DNA of 22,304 nt from DASYML01 sp036009045. Its GTDB lineage: Bacteria > Acidobacteriota > Blastocatellia > Pyrinomonadales > Pyrinomonadaceae. Position 1 is the first letter of the stretch, and every line of letters starts with the position of its first letter. The stretch covers positions 1 through 22,304 of the forward strand of contig DASYML010000248.1 in NCBI GenBank assembly GCA_036009045.1. The letters are read 5' to 3'. Both the position numbers and the translations under genes were made by a program. Below, piece after piece: positions 15,596 to 22,304 of the stretch. Under the pieces are notes generated by a model. The model saw only the letters and a list, made by a program, of their open reading frames with translations. It was not told the DNA's origin and searched no databases.

Positions 15596-16999
15596 TTGGC
15601 TACGGAACAATTTGATGTGACGGTCATAGGGAGCGGTCCCGGCGGTTATGTGGCGGCGATTCGCGCGGCGCAGTTGGGCCTCAGGACGGCCATCGTGGAG
15701 AAGGACAAGCGGCTCGGCGGGACGTGTACCCTGCGCGGCTGCATCCCTACGAAACAGCTTTTGCAGTCGGCGTACGTTTACGAGCAGATGCAGCACGCGG
15801 CGGACTTCGGCGTCCAGGCCACAGGAATTCAACTCGCCTTCGCGGACGTGCAGAAGCGCAAAGAGAGGGTCGTGACGAAGAACTCTAAGGGCATAGAGTT
15901 TCTGATGAAGAAGAATAAGATTACGGTCTTTAAGGGCACCGGAAAACTGGCCCTCCCCGGCAAGGTTGAAGTGACCGGCGAGGACGGGCAGACGCAAGCC
16001 ATCGAAACCAAAAACATCATCATCGCCACAGGCTCTGTAGTCCGGCCTATCCCCGGATTCGAGACCGACGGCGAAAGAATCGTCAACTCCGACCACATAC
16101 TGGAATTGAAGGAAGTGCCGAAATCTTTAATCGTGATGGGTTCGGGCGCGGTCGGCGTCGAATTCGCGTCCGTCTACGCGCGCTTCGGCACGGACGTGAC
16201 CATCGTCGAACTGCTGCCGCGAATGGTCCCGCTCGAAGATGAGGAAGTCTCTAAAGATTTGGAGCGAGCGTTTCGCAAACGCGGGATTAAATCTCAACTT
16301 GGAACGCGCCTGGAGAAGATGGAAAAGACGGAGACGGGCGTACGCGTCGGCGGCAAAGACGCGCATGGCAAAGAGGTCCAATTAGAAGCGGAGATGCTGC
16401 TCGTCGCGGTGGGCCGCATGCCTTATCTTCAAGGGTTGGGAATCGAAGGCACGAAGATTAAAGTCGAGCGCGGCAACGTGCAGGTTGACGAATACCTGCG
16501 GACTGGCGAACCCAATGTCTACGCCATCGGCGACGTGATACCGACGCCTTGGCTGGCGCACCTCGCGTCCAAAGAAGGCATTCTCGCCGTCGAACAGATC
16601 GCGGGGCAGGAAGTCAGGCCCATTAATTTGCGGCTCGTGCCGTCCTGCACCTACTGCGACCCGGAGATAGGCTCCGTCGGTCTCACGGAAGCGAAGGCGC
16701 GCGAAGAGGGTTACGATGTTAAGGTCGGCAAGTTTCCCTTCTCCGCTTCGGGCAAGGCGCGCATCCTCGGCGAAGAGGAGGGCTTCGTCAAGATCGTCAG
16801 CGAATCGAAGTATGACGAAATTCTCGGCGTCCATATTATTGGTCCACACGCGACGGAAATTCTCGCGGAAGCCTGCGTCGCCATGCAACTCGAATCCACG
16901 GCGGAAGAACTGGGCCGCACCATCCACGCCCACCCGACCGTCTCCGAGTCCGTCATGGAAGCCGCCGAAGACGTGCATAAACTGGCGATTCACTTTTAA
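15596..16999 (+). CDS. lpdA: Dihydrolipoyl dehydrogenase (E3)
   Basis: The E3 flavoprotein reoxidises the dihydrolipoyl group of E2, passing electrons through its disulfide and FAD to NAD. The 467 residues match the family. The FAD Rossmann motif GSGPGGYVAA is near the N-terminus. The redox disulfide is Cys44/Cys49 in GGTCTLRGCIPTK (usual GGTCLNVGCIPSK, so three residues between and around differ but both cysteines stand). The NAD motif GSGAVGVEFA lies in the middle, and the dimer-interface pair His446/Glu451 (HPTVSE) is near the end. The start is TTG at 15596 with a strong GGAGG five bases upstream. It heads the E1/E2 cluster but is separated by a hairpin, so E3 may be made at its own level. 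Confidence 0.95.
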   Translation: MATEQFDVTVIGSGPGGYVAAIRAAQLGLRTAIVEKDKRLGGTCTLRGCIPTKQLLQSAYVYEQMQHAADFGVQATGIQLAFADVQKRKERVVTKNSKGIEFLMKKNKITVFKGTGKLALPGKVEVTGEDGQTQAIETKNIIIATGSVVRPIPGFETDGERIVNSDHILELKEVPKSLIVMGSGAVGVEFASVYARFGTDVTIVELLPRMVPLEDEEVSKDLERAFRKRGIKSQLGTRLEKMEKTETGVRVGGKDAHGKEVQLEAEMLLVAVGRMPYLQGLGIEGTKIKVERGNVQVDEYLRTGEPNVYAIGDVIPTPWLAHLASKEGILAVEQIAGQEVRPINLRLVPSCTYCDPEIGSVGLTEAKAREEGYDVKVGKFPFSASGKARILGEEEGFVKIVSESKYDEILGVHIIGPHATEILAEACVAMQLESTAEELGRTIHAHPTVSESVMEAAEDVHKLAIHF

Positions 17000-17001
17000 A
17001 G

Positions 17002-17079
17002 GCAGTGACCAAGTGACAAGTGACGAGTTAAAACAACTTCTTGCTCGTCACTCGTCACTTGTCACTCTTCACTGAGTTT
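17002..17079. repeat. GTGACGA-type stem-loop between lpdA and E1 alpha
   Basis: It is the shortest of the three members. The left arm (17002-17030) is CAGTGACCAAGTGACAAGTGACGAG. After GTTAAAACAACTTCTTGC the right arm (17045-17072) has CGTCACT units. It ends CACTGAG plus five T, then the ATG. A hairpin followed by T-rich DNA is terminator-like, yet the next gene starts at once. Confidence 0.88.
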
Positions 17080-17081
17080 TT

Positions 17082-18119
17082 ATGGCGACACAGTTAACTT
17101 GTACAAACGAGACGCGGCTCACGACGGAGCAGATGTTGGAGCTTTATCGTTATTTGAAGCTCACGCGGATGGTCGAGGAGCGGCTGGTCAATCTTTATCG
17201 TCAGACGAAGGTGGTCGGCGGGGTCTTTCGTTCTCTGGGCCAGGAGGCGACCGCCGTGGGGACCGCTTACGCCCTCGAAGCGCAGGACTTCGTCACGCCT
17301 TTGATACGCGACCTCGGCGCGGTGCTGGTCAAGGGGATTCGCCCGCGAGAGATTTTCGCGCAGTACATGGCGAAAGCCTGGGGACCTTCCGGCGGGCGTG
17401 ATTTGAACATCCACTTCGGCGATATAGAGAAGGGCTTTATTGGTCCAATCTCGCATCTCGGAGATATGATTCCGGTGATGACGGGCGTCCTGCTCGCGGC
17501 GCGGATGCAGCAGAAGCCGATAGTCGCGCTCGCTTATATCGGCGACGGCGGGATGAGCACGGGCGCTTTCCACGAAGGACTGAACTTCGCCGCCGTGCAA
17601 CGCCTCCCGCTGATAGTCATCGCGGAGTACAATCACTACGCATACTCTACGCCGACCAGTAAGCAGACGGCGGTCAAAGACCTCGCGGAAAAGGCGGCGG
17701 GCTACGGCATCCCCGGACACATCGTGGACGGTAACGACATCGTCGCCTGCTATGAAGTGACGAGGCAGGCGGCGGAGTACGCGCGCGGCGGCGGTGGCGC
17801 GGTCCTCATCGAAGCCAAGACCTATCGCCGCAAGGGCCACGCGGAGCACGACGACCAGCGTTATGTCCCGCCGGATGAGATCGAATACTGGGAGAAACAG
17901 AACGACCCTTTGGACCGTTACGAGGCTTATCTGGTCCAGCGCGGAGTCGCCACTCGTGAGAAGATGGATTCGATTACGGCTGACCTTCAGCGAGAGATTG
18001 ATGAGGATGTCGAGTGGGCCGAAAGCTCTCCAATGCCCGAAGCGTTGCAGGCCGCTTATAGAGTTTTCGATAATGAGATAGTGCCTCCGGCCTTTCGTCC
18101 GAAGGTGTTGGAAAAGTAA
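17082..18119 (+). CDS. 2-oxoacid dehydrogenase E1 component, alpha subunit
   Basis: It binds thiamine diphosphate and, with the beta subunit, decarboxylates a 2-oxoacid and reductively acylates the E2 lipoyl group. At 345 residues it is normal for alpha subunits of heterotetrameric E1. The thiamine motif runs from GDG (154-156) to Asn184, with GDGGMSTGAFHEGLNFA at its start and EYNHYAYST at its end. The phosphorylation-loop region is YRRKGHAEHDDQRY. The substrate (pyruvate, branched-chain oxoacid or acetoin-like) cannot be settled from sequence alone, so no gene symbol is given. The ATG at 17082 is directly after the T-run of the hairpin, with no Shine-Dalgarno site visible. It is co-directional with and probably co-transcribed with the genes that follow. 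Confidence 0.93.
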   Translation: MATQLTCTNETRLTTEQMLELYRYLKLTRMVEERLVNLYRQTKVVGGVFRSLGQEATAVGTAYALEAQDFVTPLIRDLGAVLVKGIRPREIFAQYMAKAWGPSGGRDLNIHFGDIEKGFIGPISHLGDMIPVMTGVLLAARMQQKPIVALAYIGDGGMSTGAFHEGLNFAAVQRLPLIVIAEYNHYAYSTPTSKQTAVKDLAEKAAGYGIPGHIVDGNDIVACYEVTRQAAEYARGGGGAVLIEAKTYRRKGHAEHDDQRYVPPDEIEYWEKQNDPLDRYEAYLVQRGVATREKMDSITADLQREIDEDVEWAESSPMPEALQAAYRVFDNEIVPPAFRPKVLEK

Positions 18120-18143
18120 GAATAAGGTTTTGGAGAAATAGAA

Positions 18144-18644
18144 ATGCTGCTACCCGTCAACAAACCGCAACGCAGGCGGCCTGAGATACGTAGTGCCGAG
18201 GCCGTCTCTTATGGAGAAAAAAAGATGGGACTGGTGTATGCAGAGATAGAATTAATCAGCGGCGATGATATGGCGTTATTCCGTCACGGCTTTTTGCCCG
18301 AAGAGCAGATCAAGCACATGAAGGTGAGCATGTTAGTTGACAGCGGCGCTTACATGCTCGTCATCAACGATGAGATCAAAGAGCAGCTTGACCTGCCTAT
18401 CCTGGAAGAGAAGACTGCGCGCCTTGCAGACGAGACGGAGATTAAAGTGGGAGTCGCCGGGCCGGTTGAGATTCGTTTTGAAAATCGCGCAACGACCATG
18501 AGGGCACTGGTCCTTCCGGGAAGTTCCGAACCGCTGCTCGGCGTGATTCCGATGGAAGATATGGATGTGGTGGTTGACCCGAAGCAACAGCGATTGATGG
18601 TCAATCCTGAGAACCCGAACATCGCAACGACGTATGTGAAGTAA
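18144..18644 (+). CDS. Clan AA retropepsin-like aspartic protease
   Basis: Up to 166 residues, with a single retropepsin half-fold expected to act as a dimer. The catalytic loop is LVDSGA (Asp66). The flap and strand region contain ADETEIKVGVAGPVEIRF, and the hydrophobic-hydrophobic-Gly motif is LLGVIPMEDM, followed by DVVVDPKQQRLMVNP typical of TIGR03698-like bacterial clan AA proteins. There is no membrane segment. Two in-frame starts exist, each with GGAG eight bases upstream: ATG 18144 and ATG 18225. The second gives 139 residues starting MGLVYAEIEL, which fits the family better; the first is nearer the E1 alpha stop (24 bp). It sits inside the dehydrogenase operon, which is unusual; its target is unknown. 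Confidence 0.86.
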   Translation: MLLPVNKPQRRRPEIRSAEAVSYGEKKMGLVYAEIELISGDDMALFRHGFLPEEQIKHMKVSMLVDSGAYMLVINDEIKEQLDLPILEEKTARLADETEIKVGVAGPVEIRFENRATTMRALVLPGSSEPLLGVIPMEDMDVVVDPKQQRLMVNPENPNIATTYVK

Positions 18645-18696
18645 CCGGGCAGTTCATTATTGGACCAGTATCTGACCGGGCGCAAATTTAATCATC

Positions 18697-19725
18697 ATGA
18701 CGACAGCAACTAAAAAGGACCATAAATCGAACAGGCCCGCGCGCGGCGGGATGGCGACCTTCGTCGAGGCGATTCGACAGGGGATCTGGGAAGAGATGGA
18801 GCGCGACCCCACAGTTTTTATCATCGGTGAGGACGTGGGCGCGTACGGCGGCGCGTTCAAGGTGACGGACGGCTTGATTGACGAGTTTGGTGAAGAGCGT
18901 TGCGTTGACACGCCGATTTCCGAAGCGGCGATTGTCGGCGCGGCATGCGGCGCGGCCCTCCTGGGGATGCGCGCGGTCGCGGAATTTCAGTTTATAGATT
19001 TTATCTCCGCTGGCTTTGACATGCTCACCAACTATGCCGCGAAGTGTCGTTATCGCTGGGGCGCGGGGCTGCCCTGTGTGTTTCGCGGCCCGTGCGGGAG
19101 CGGCGTCCATGCCGGTCCGTTTCATTCGCTCAATGCCGAAAGTTTTTTTCTCAATACGGCGGGCCTCAAAATCGTCGAGCCTTCGACCGCCTACGATGCG
19201 AAGGGTTTGATCAAGGCCGCGATACGCGACCCGGACCCCGTCCTCTTCTTCGAGCACAAGAAACTCTATCGCCTGCCGCGCCTGCGCGAAGAACTGCCCT
19301 CCGATGATTACATCGTCGAGATCGGCAAGGCGCGCACGCGTCGAGAGGGACGCGACCTTTCGATTATCACTTTCGGCGCGATGACCCTGACGGCGCTCGA
19401 TGCGGCTGAAGAGTTGGAGAAGGAGGGACTGGATGTGGAAGTTCTGGACCTCCGAACGCTTGCTCCGCTCGACAGGGAAGCGATCTTGACGAGCATACGC
19501 AAGACGAGCAGGGCGCTCGTCCTGCACGAGGCTTCGCGCACGGGCGGCATCGGCGGCGAGATCGCGGCCACCATCGCCGAAGAGGCTTTCGAGTGGCTGG
19601 ATGCTCCGGTCGTACGCGTCGCATCCCTCGACACGCCCGTTCCCTATTCGCCGCCCCTCGAAGAATATTATTTACCGCAAACCAGAGACGTAGTTGATGC
19701 GGCGCGTAAACTTGCAGCATATTGA
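18697..19725 (+). CDS. 2-oxoacid dehydrogenase E1 component, beta subunit
   Basis: The partner of the alpha subunit, with a transketolase-type pyrimidine-binding domain and a C-terminal domain. At 342 residues it is slightly long because of a lysine-rich N-terminal tail (1-18); a shorter start at Met19 (18751) is possible. Conserved features are FIIGEDVG with Glu45, the thiamine-contacting Glu76 in ISEAAIVG, FRGPCGSGVHAG, and near the end DTPVPYSPPLEEYYLP. It follows the protease gene by 52 bp of spacer that has one TGGACCA motif. The ATG at 18697 has no clear ribosome site. The stop codon TGA is shared with the first unit of the GAGTCAGGA hairpin. Confidence 0.93.
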   Translation: MTTATKKDHKSNRPARGGMATFVEAIRQGIWEEMERDPTVFIIGEDVGAYGGAFKVTDGLIDEFGEERCVDTPISEAAIVGAACGAALLGMRAVAEFQFIDFISAGFDMLTNYAAKCRYRWGAGLPCVFRGPCGSGVHAGPFHSLNAESFFLNTAGLKIVEPSTAYDAKGLIKAAIRDPDPVLFFEHKKLYRLPRLREELPSDDYIVEIGKARTRREGRDLSIITFGAMTLTALDAAEELEKEGLDVEVLDLRTLAPLDREAILTSIRKTSRALVLHEASRTGGIGGEIAATIAEEAFEWLDAPVVRVASLDTPVPYSPPLEEYYLPQTRDVVDAARKLAAY

Positions 19726-19828
19726 GTCAGGAGTCAGAGAGTCAGGAGTCGAGAGTCTGAAGCAGCGAGTTTTGACTGTCTTGCTTTTGACTCCCGACTC
19801 CTGACTCTCAGACTCTAGACTGTTTTTT
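19723..19828. repeat. GAGTCAGGA-type stem-loop between E1 beta and E2
   Basis: The left arm (19723-19760) repeats TGAGTCAGGAGTCAG units starting on the E1 beta stop codon. The right arm (about 19786-19822) has complementary CTCCTGACTC and CAGACTC units. The longest match pairs GAGAGTCAGGAGTCG with its near-complement. The apex includes GTCTTGCTT and the end is GACTG plus a run of six T, like the GTGACGA family although the stem units differ. Confidence 0.9.
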
Positions 19829-19838
19829 GGAGAGCATA

Positions 19839-21401
19839 ATGAGCACAGAAGTAGTCATGCCGCAGATGGGCGAGTCCATCGCGGAGGGGACGATCACGAA
19901 GTGGTTGAAGAAGGTCGGTGACCGCGTCGAGCGCGATGAGCCGCTGTTTGAAATTTCGACAGACAAGGTTGACGCGGAGATACCTTCGCCCGCCGCAGGG
20001 ACTCTGACCGACATCAAATTCAAAGAGGGCGACACCGTTGAGGTCAATACGGTCGTCGCCGTGCTCGATGGTGGCGGCAATGGCGCGGCGCATGGCGATT
20101 CCGGCGCGGCCAAACAGGCGGAGGCGAGCGCGGCCCCGCCGCAACCGCAGGCACAGCAGCAGCAACAGTCACAGCCGCACGATGCACAGCCAGTGCCCGC
20201 TCAGGCACCAGCAACACCCGCCGCTTCCTCATCCTCATCATCGCAGGCCGCGTCGCAGGCATCGAGTGCGCCCGCGCCGTCTGTCATGCCCAACGAAGCG
20301 GAGGTCGCCGGAAGAGGTTATGACGCGCAACGTCCCGGCGCGATTGAGCAGGGACAGGGAATTTCTCAGGCCGCAGATGATGGCGGCTCGCAGGACCACC
20401 AGTCCGCAGCCGTTGGCGAGCAGACCGTGGAAGAATTGCGCAAGACCAAGTCCAGCCCGCTCGTCCGCAACATTGCCAAAGAACACGGCATAGACATCTC
20501 GCGCCTCGAAGGCACGGGCCTCAGCGGTCGCGTGACCAAGAATGACATCCTCAGTTTTATAGAATCCGGCGCTGGCGCGGGCGGAGCAGGAGCAGCAGCG
20601 TCGGCGTCGGCCAACGTGCCTTCGATGCAAACTGGTCCAGCAACTCCGACCGTTCAAACGCCAGCCGCGCATACTCCGCCGCCAGTGCAACCCGCCGCTG
20701 GCGACCGCGTCGAACCCATGACCGTCATGCGCAAGAGAATCGCGGAGCACATGGTCCTCTCGCGCAGGACCAGCGCGCACGTCACGACCGTCTACGAGAT
20801 TGATATGACGCGCGTCGCAAGACTCAGAGAGCAACACAAGAAAGCGTTCATGGAACGCGCGGGCACAAAGCTCACCTACATGCCCTTCATCTTCCAGGCC
20901 GTGACGAACGCGATTCGCAAGTTTCCCATCTTCAACGCGCAAGTCAGCGGCGATCAGATTATCTACAAGCGCGACATCAACCTCGGCATGGCCGTCGCGC
21001 TCGACTGGGGCTTGATCGTCCCCGTCATCAAACGCGCAGACGACCTCTCGCTCTCAGGTCTCGCGCGTGCCGCCAACGATCTGGCAGACCGCGCACGCAC
21101 TAAACAACTCAAGCCCGACGACGTGGCCGGAGGCACCTTCACCATCACCAATCCCGGCGTCTTCGGCGGTCTCTTCGGAACACCGATTATCAACCAGCCG
21201 CAGGTCGCCATCCTCGGCGTCGGAGCGATTGAAAAACGCGCGAAGGTCGTCACCAACCCCGAAGGCGACGATTACATAGCGATTCGCCAGATGGCCTATT
21301 TCGCTCTGACCTTCGACCACCGCATCATTGACGGCTCAGACGCAGAGAAGTTTCTCGCCTACGTCAAAGAGTTGCTCGAAGCGGGACAGTTCACACCATA
21401 A
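19839..21401 (+). CDS. Dihydrolipoamide acyltransferase (E2)
   Basis: The core E2 of the complex (520 residues), carrying acyl groups from E1 to CoA. The lipoyl domain (1 to about 80) has the lipoylated Lys43 in STDKVDAEIPSPAAG. A flexible linker rich in Ala, Gln, Pro and Ser (about 85-200) follows, then the peripheral-subunit-binding domain (205-241, SSPLVRNIAKEHGIDISRLEG) that holds E1/E3. A second linker leads to the catalytic domain (about 289-520), with FDHRIIDG and His494/Asp498 in the active site. The opening MPQMGESIAEGT is of the SucB-like type, so it may serve a branched-chain or 2-oxoglutarate-like complex; the heterotetrameric E1 argues for pyruvate or branched-chain substrates. 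ATG 19839 has GGAG six bases upstream; the TTG at 19827 lies in the ribosome-site region. Confidence 0.93.
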   Translation: MSTEVVMPQMGESIAEGTITKWLKKVGDRVERDEPLFEISTDKVDAEIPSPAAGTLTDIKFKEGDTVEVNTVVAVLDGGGNGAAHGDSGAAKQAEASAAPPQPQAQQQQQSQPHDAQPVPAQAPATPAASSSSSSQAASQASSAPAPSVMPNEAEVAGRGYDAQRPGAIEQGQGISQAADDGGSQDHQSAAVGEQTVEELRKTKSSPLVRNIAKEHGIDISRLEGTGLSGRVTKNDILSFIESGAGAGGAGAAASASANVPSMQTGPATPTVQTPAAHTPPPVQPAAGDRVEPMTVMRKRIAEHMVLSRRTSAHVTTVYEIDMTRVARLREQHKKAFMERAGTKLTYMPFIFQAVTNAIRKFPIFNAQVSGDQIIYKRDINLGMAVALDWGLIVPVIKRADDLSLSGLARAANDLADRARTKQLKPDDVAGGTFTITNPGVFGGLFGTPIINQPQVAILGVGAIEKRAKVVTNPEGDDYIAIRQMAYFALTFDHRIIDGSDAEKFLAYVKELLEAGQFTP

Positions 21402-21404
21402 AAA

Positions 21405-21646
21405 GAGGCTGGAGGTTAGAGACTAGAGGCTGGTCAAGACAACTGTTCTTGACCAGCCTCTAGAGCGGTTCTCAATTGGATGCGACCATTGCGGCAAGCG
21501 TCCAGGTCAGTCCCGCCTGCTTAAGCTGGGCGGGTCGTTGCTGAGCGAAGAAGCCGCCCAGCTTAAGCAGGCGGGACTGACACTTAGTCGCACTCAACTG
21601 CAAACCGCTCTAGTCTCTAACCTCTAGTCTCTAACCTCCAGCCTCT
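21405..21646. repeat. GAGGTTAGAGACTA-type stem-loop after E2, split by a MITE
   Basis: The left arm (21405-21439) is built of GAGGCTGG and GAGGTTAGAGACTA units. The right arm is in two parts, 21447-21463 and 21611-21646. A 17-bp perfect pairing (21423-21439 with 21447-21463) flanks the loop. Removing the insert at 21463-21610 plus one TA restores a continuous right arm ending GCCTCT. The tail CACTGTCTTTTCTT (21647-21660) resembles that of the other hairpins. The left arm is one 14-bp unit shorter than the right. Confidence 0.88.
21463..21610. mobile_element. 148-bp MITE, IS630-like (TA duplication at CTAG)
   Basis: The ends GAGCGGTT and AACCGCTC are exact inverted repeats, and the terminal 24 bp match at 19 positions. 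TA flanks both sides (21461-21462 and 21611-21612) within CTAG, the target pattern of IS630-family elements. Inside is a perfect 28-bp inverted repeat (21506-21533 and 21554-21581) with a 20-bp loop. It has no coding capacity, so it would need a transposase supplied elsewhere. The hairpin arm it interrupts lines up again when it is removed, which fixes the borders. Confidence 0.82.
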
Positions 21647-21731
21647 CACTGTCTTTTCTTGCAATCACCTAGCGAATGTCTAACAAATTGCTTGTGATGG
21701 ATGAAAGCGGCGGTTTTCTCCTTCGTCTCGC

Positions 21732-21759
21732 TTGACTTCCCGTGCGGGTTCGATAGAAT
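21732..21759 (+). promoter_or_regulatory. Candidate sigma-70 promoter for the OmpA-family gene
   Basis: TTGACT (21732-21737), a 16-bp spacer and TAGAAT (21754-21759) match the consensus at five of six in each box. The predicted transcript would have a leader of about 228 bases before the ATG at 21994. In that leader a small GGCTTT...AAAGCC hairpin and a TTGGTCCAA motif are visible, but no riboswitch I recognise. Confidence 0.45.
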
Positions 21760-21993
21760 TCGCCTTCTAAACTATCGGCACAGTTGACGGCTTTCACCTG
21801 GCGCTCAAAAAAGCCTCGCGCGATGTCTGGCTGGCTTCCAACCCGCAGGGGTCCGAAGACCATCCATAGGCTTAACGGCAGCGATTATTGGTCCAATCAA
21901 TTTCGCGTTGGACCTTGATTCGACTGCCAGACCTGATGAAGTCTCACATGTGATGAGCCTTCAGGGTTGATTACCACTATGGAGCTTAATGAG

Positions 21994-22304
21994 ATGATTA
22001 GTATTAAAAAAGAGTTTCGGTTATTGGCGTTGGCCTGCGGACTGGCGCTGATGTTTTCGACGGCGGCGCTCGCGCAGGACAACGGTGCGACGCCGAATAG
22101 CAGCGCGGGTTCGCGCTCTGTCGCCAACGGGCAGAAGATGTCCATCACGGGCAATGTCACACGACGCGATGCGGACTCCTTCTCCGTCAAGGATGCCAAC
22201 GGCACGGAGACGGTCGTCAAGTTGACGGACCACACGACCGTCAAGACGGAAGGCGGCTTTCTGCGCGGCGGCAAGAACTACAGCGTGACCAACATCCTGC
22301 GCGG
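21994..22304 (+). CDS. OmpA-family-like outer membrane protein, N-terminal part (runs off the window end)
   Basis: The first 103 residues of a secreted protein: a basic start (ISIKKEFR), a hydrophobic signal peptide (about 9-28) with likely cleavage after ALA before QDN, a Ser/Asn-rich spacer, then a small beta-rich domain KMSITGNVTRRDADSFSVKD with LTDHTTVKTEGGFLRGG and YSVTNILRG. I associate this domain with the front of acidobacterial OmpA-family proteins, which is why I name it, but the OmpA domain itself is beyond the window. The ATG at 21994 has GGAG nine bases upstream; ATG at 21979 is in frame and overlaps that GGAG, so it is less likely. The family name is an inference from the N-terminus alone. 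Confidence 0.65.
   Translation, partial: MISIKKEFRLLALACGLALMFSTAALAQDNGATPNSSAGSRSVANGQKMSITGNVTRRDADSFSVKDANGTETVVKLTDHTTVKTEGGFLRGGKNYSVTNILR

Noticed and set aside
21720..21775. tRNA-like GGTTCGA sequence
   Set aside because: The arms around it do not pair as a T-stem and no anticodon arm fits; a promoter explains the region better.

Overview
The window looks like a chromosomal segment of a GC-rich member of the Acidobacteriota, possibly Blastocatellia-like. This is an inference from gene content: a TIGR02999-type ECF sigma factor paired with a giant Ser/Thr kinase that carries TPRs and a TolB/PD40-type propeller, a clan AA retropepsin-like protein, and the N-terminus of an OmpA-family protein of a type I associate with this phylum. 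No rRNA, tRNA or CRISPR array was seen.

Layout. Positions 1-4688 (minus strand, read right to left) hold a DUF433/DUF5615 toxin-antitoxin pair, a long-form isocitrate dehydrogenase, purE, purK and the 5' part of a Ser/Thr kinase. Positions 4855-10267 (plus) hold an ECF sigma factor followed by a 1544-residue kinase-TolB-like-TPR-TM-propeller protein. Positions 10268-14834 hold a 160-bp nested palindrome, then, on the minus strand, a small zinc-ribbon protein, a TIR-NB-ARC-TPR protein (NLR-like, candidate immune gene) and a secreted TPR protein. Positions 15036-21401 (plus) hold a DinB/ClbS-like protein and a 2-oxoacid dehydrogenase cluster (E3, E1 alpha, a retropepsin-like aspartic protease, E1 beta, E2). 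Positions 21402-21993 hold a hairpin invaded by a MITE and a promoter with a long leader, leading into an OmpA-family gene that runs off the end.

How the genes relate. PurE and PurK catalyse the two-step conversion of AIR to CAIR in purine synthesis. The E1/E2/E3 proteins form one oxidative decarboxylation complex whose acyl-CoA product feeds central metabolism alongside isocitrate dehydrogenase. The sigma factor and giant kinase probably form one signalling unit. The TIR-NLR and the toxin-antitoxin pair are the accessory, defence-like part.

The most unusual signal is not a gene. At least eight gene 3' ends carry a stem-loop made of short tandem units that differ from place to place (GATTGCG-, CGCAAAGG-, GTGACGA-, GAGTCAGGA-, GAGGTTAGAGACTA- and GGATGAAT-like). 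These begin at or within a few bases of the stop codon, and in two cases the stop codon is inside the first unit. Several share an apex (near CTTGCTT or AAGACAA) and a tail (ACTG followed by T-rich DNA) although the stem repeats differ, which suggests a modular element family. Two further structural signals stand out: a 54-bp promoter-bearing direct repeat that brackets the toxin-antitoxin module, and an excess of the heptamer TGGTCCA.
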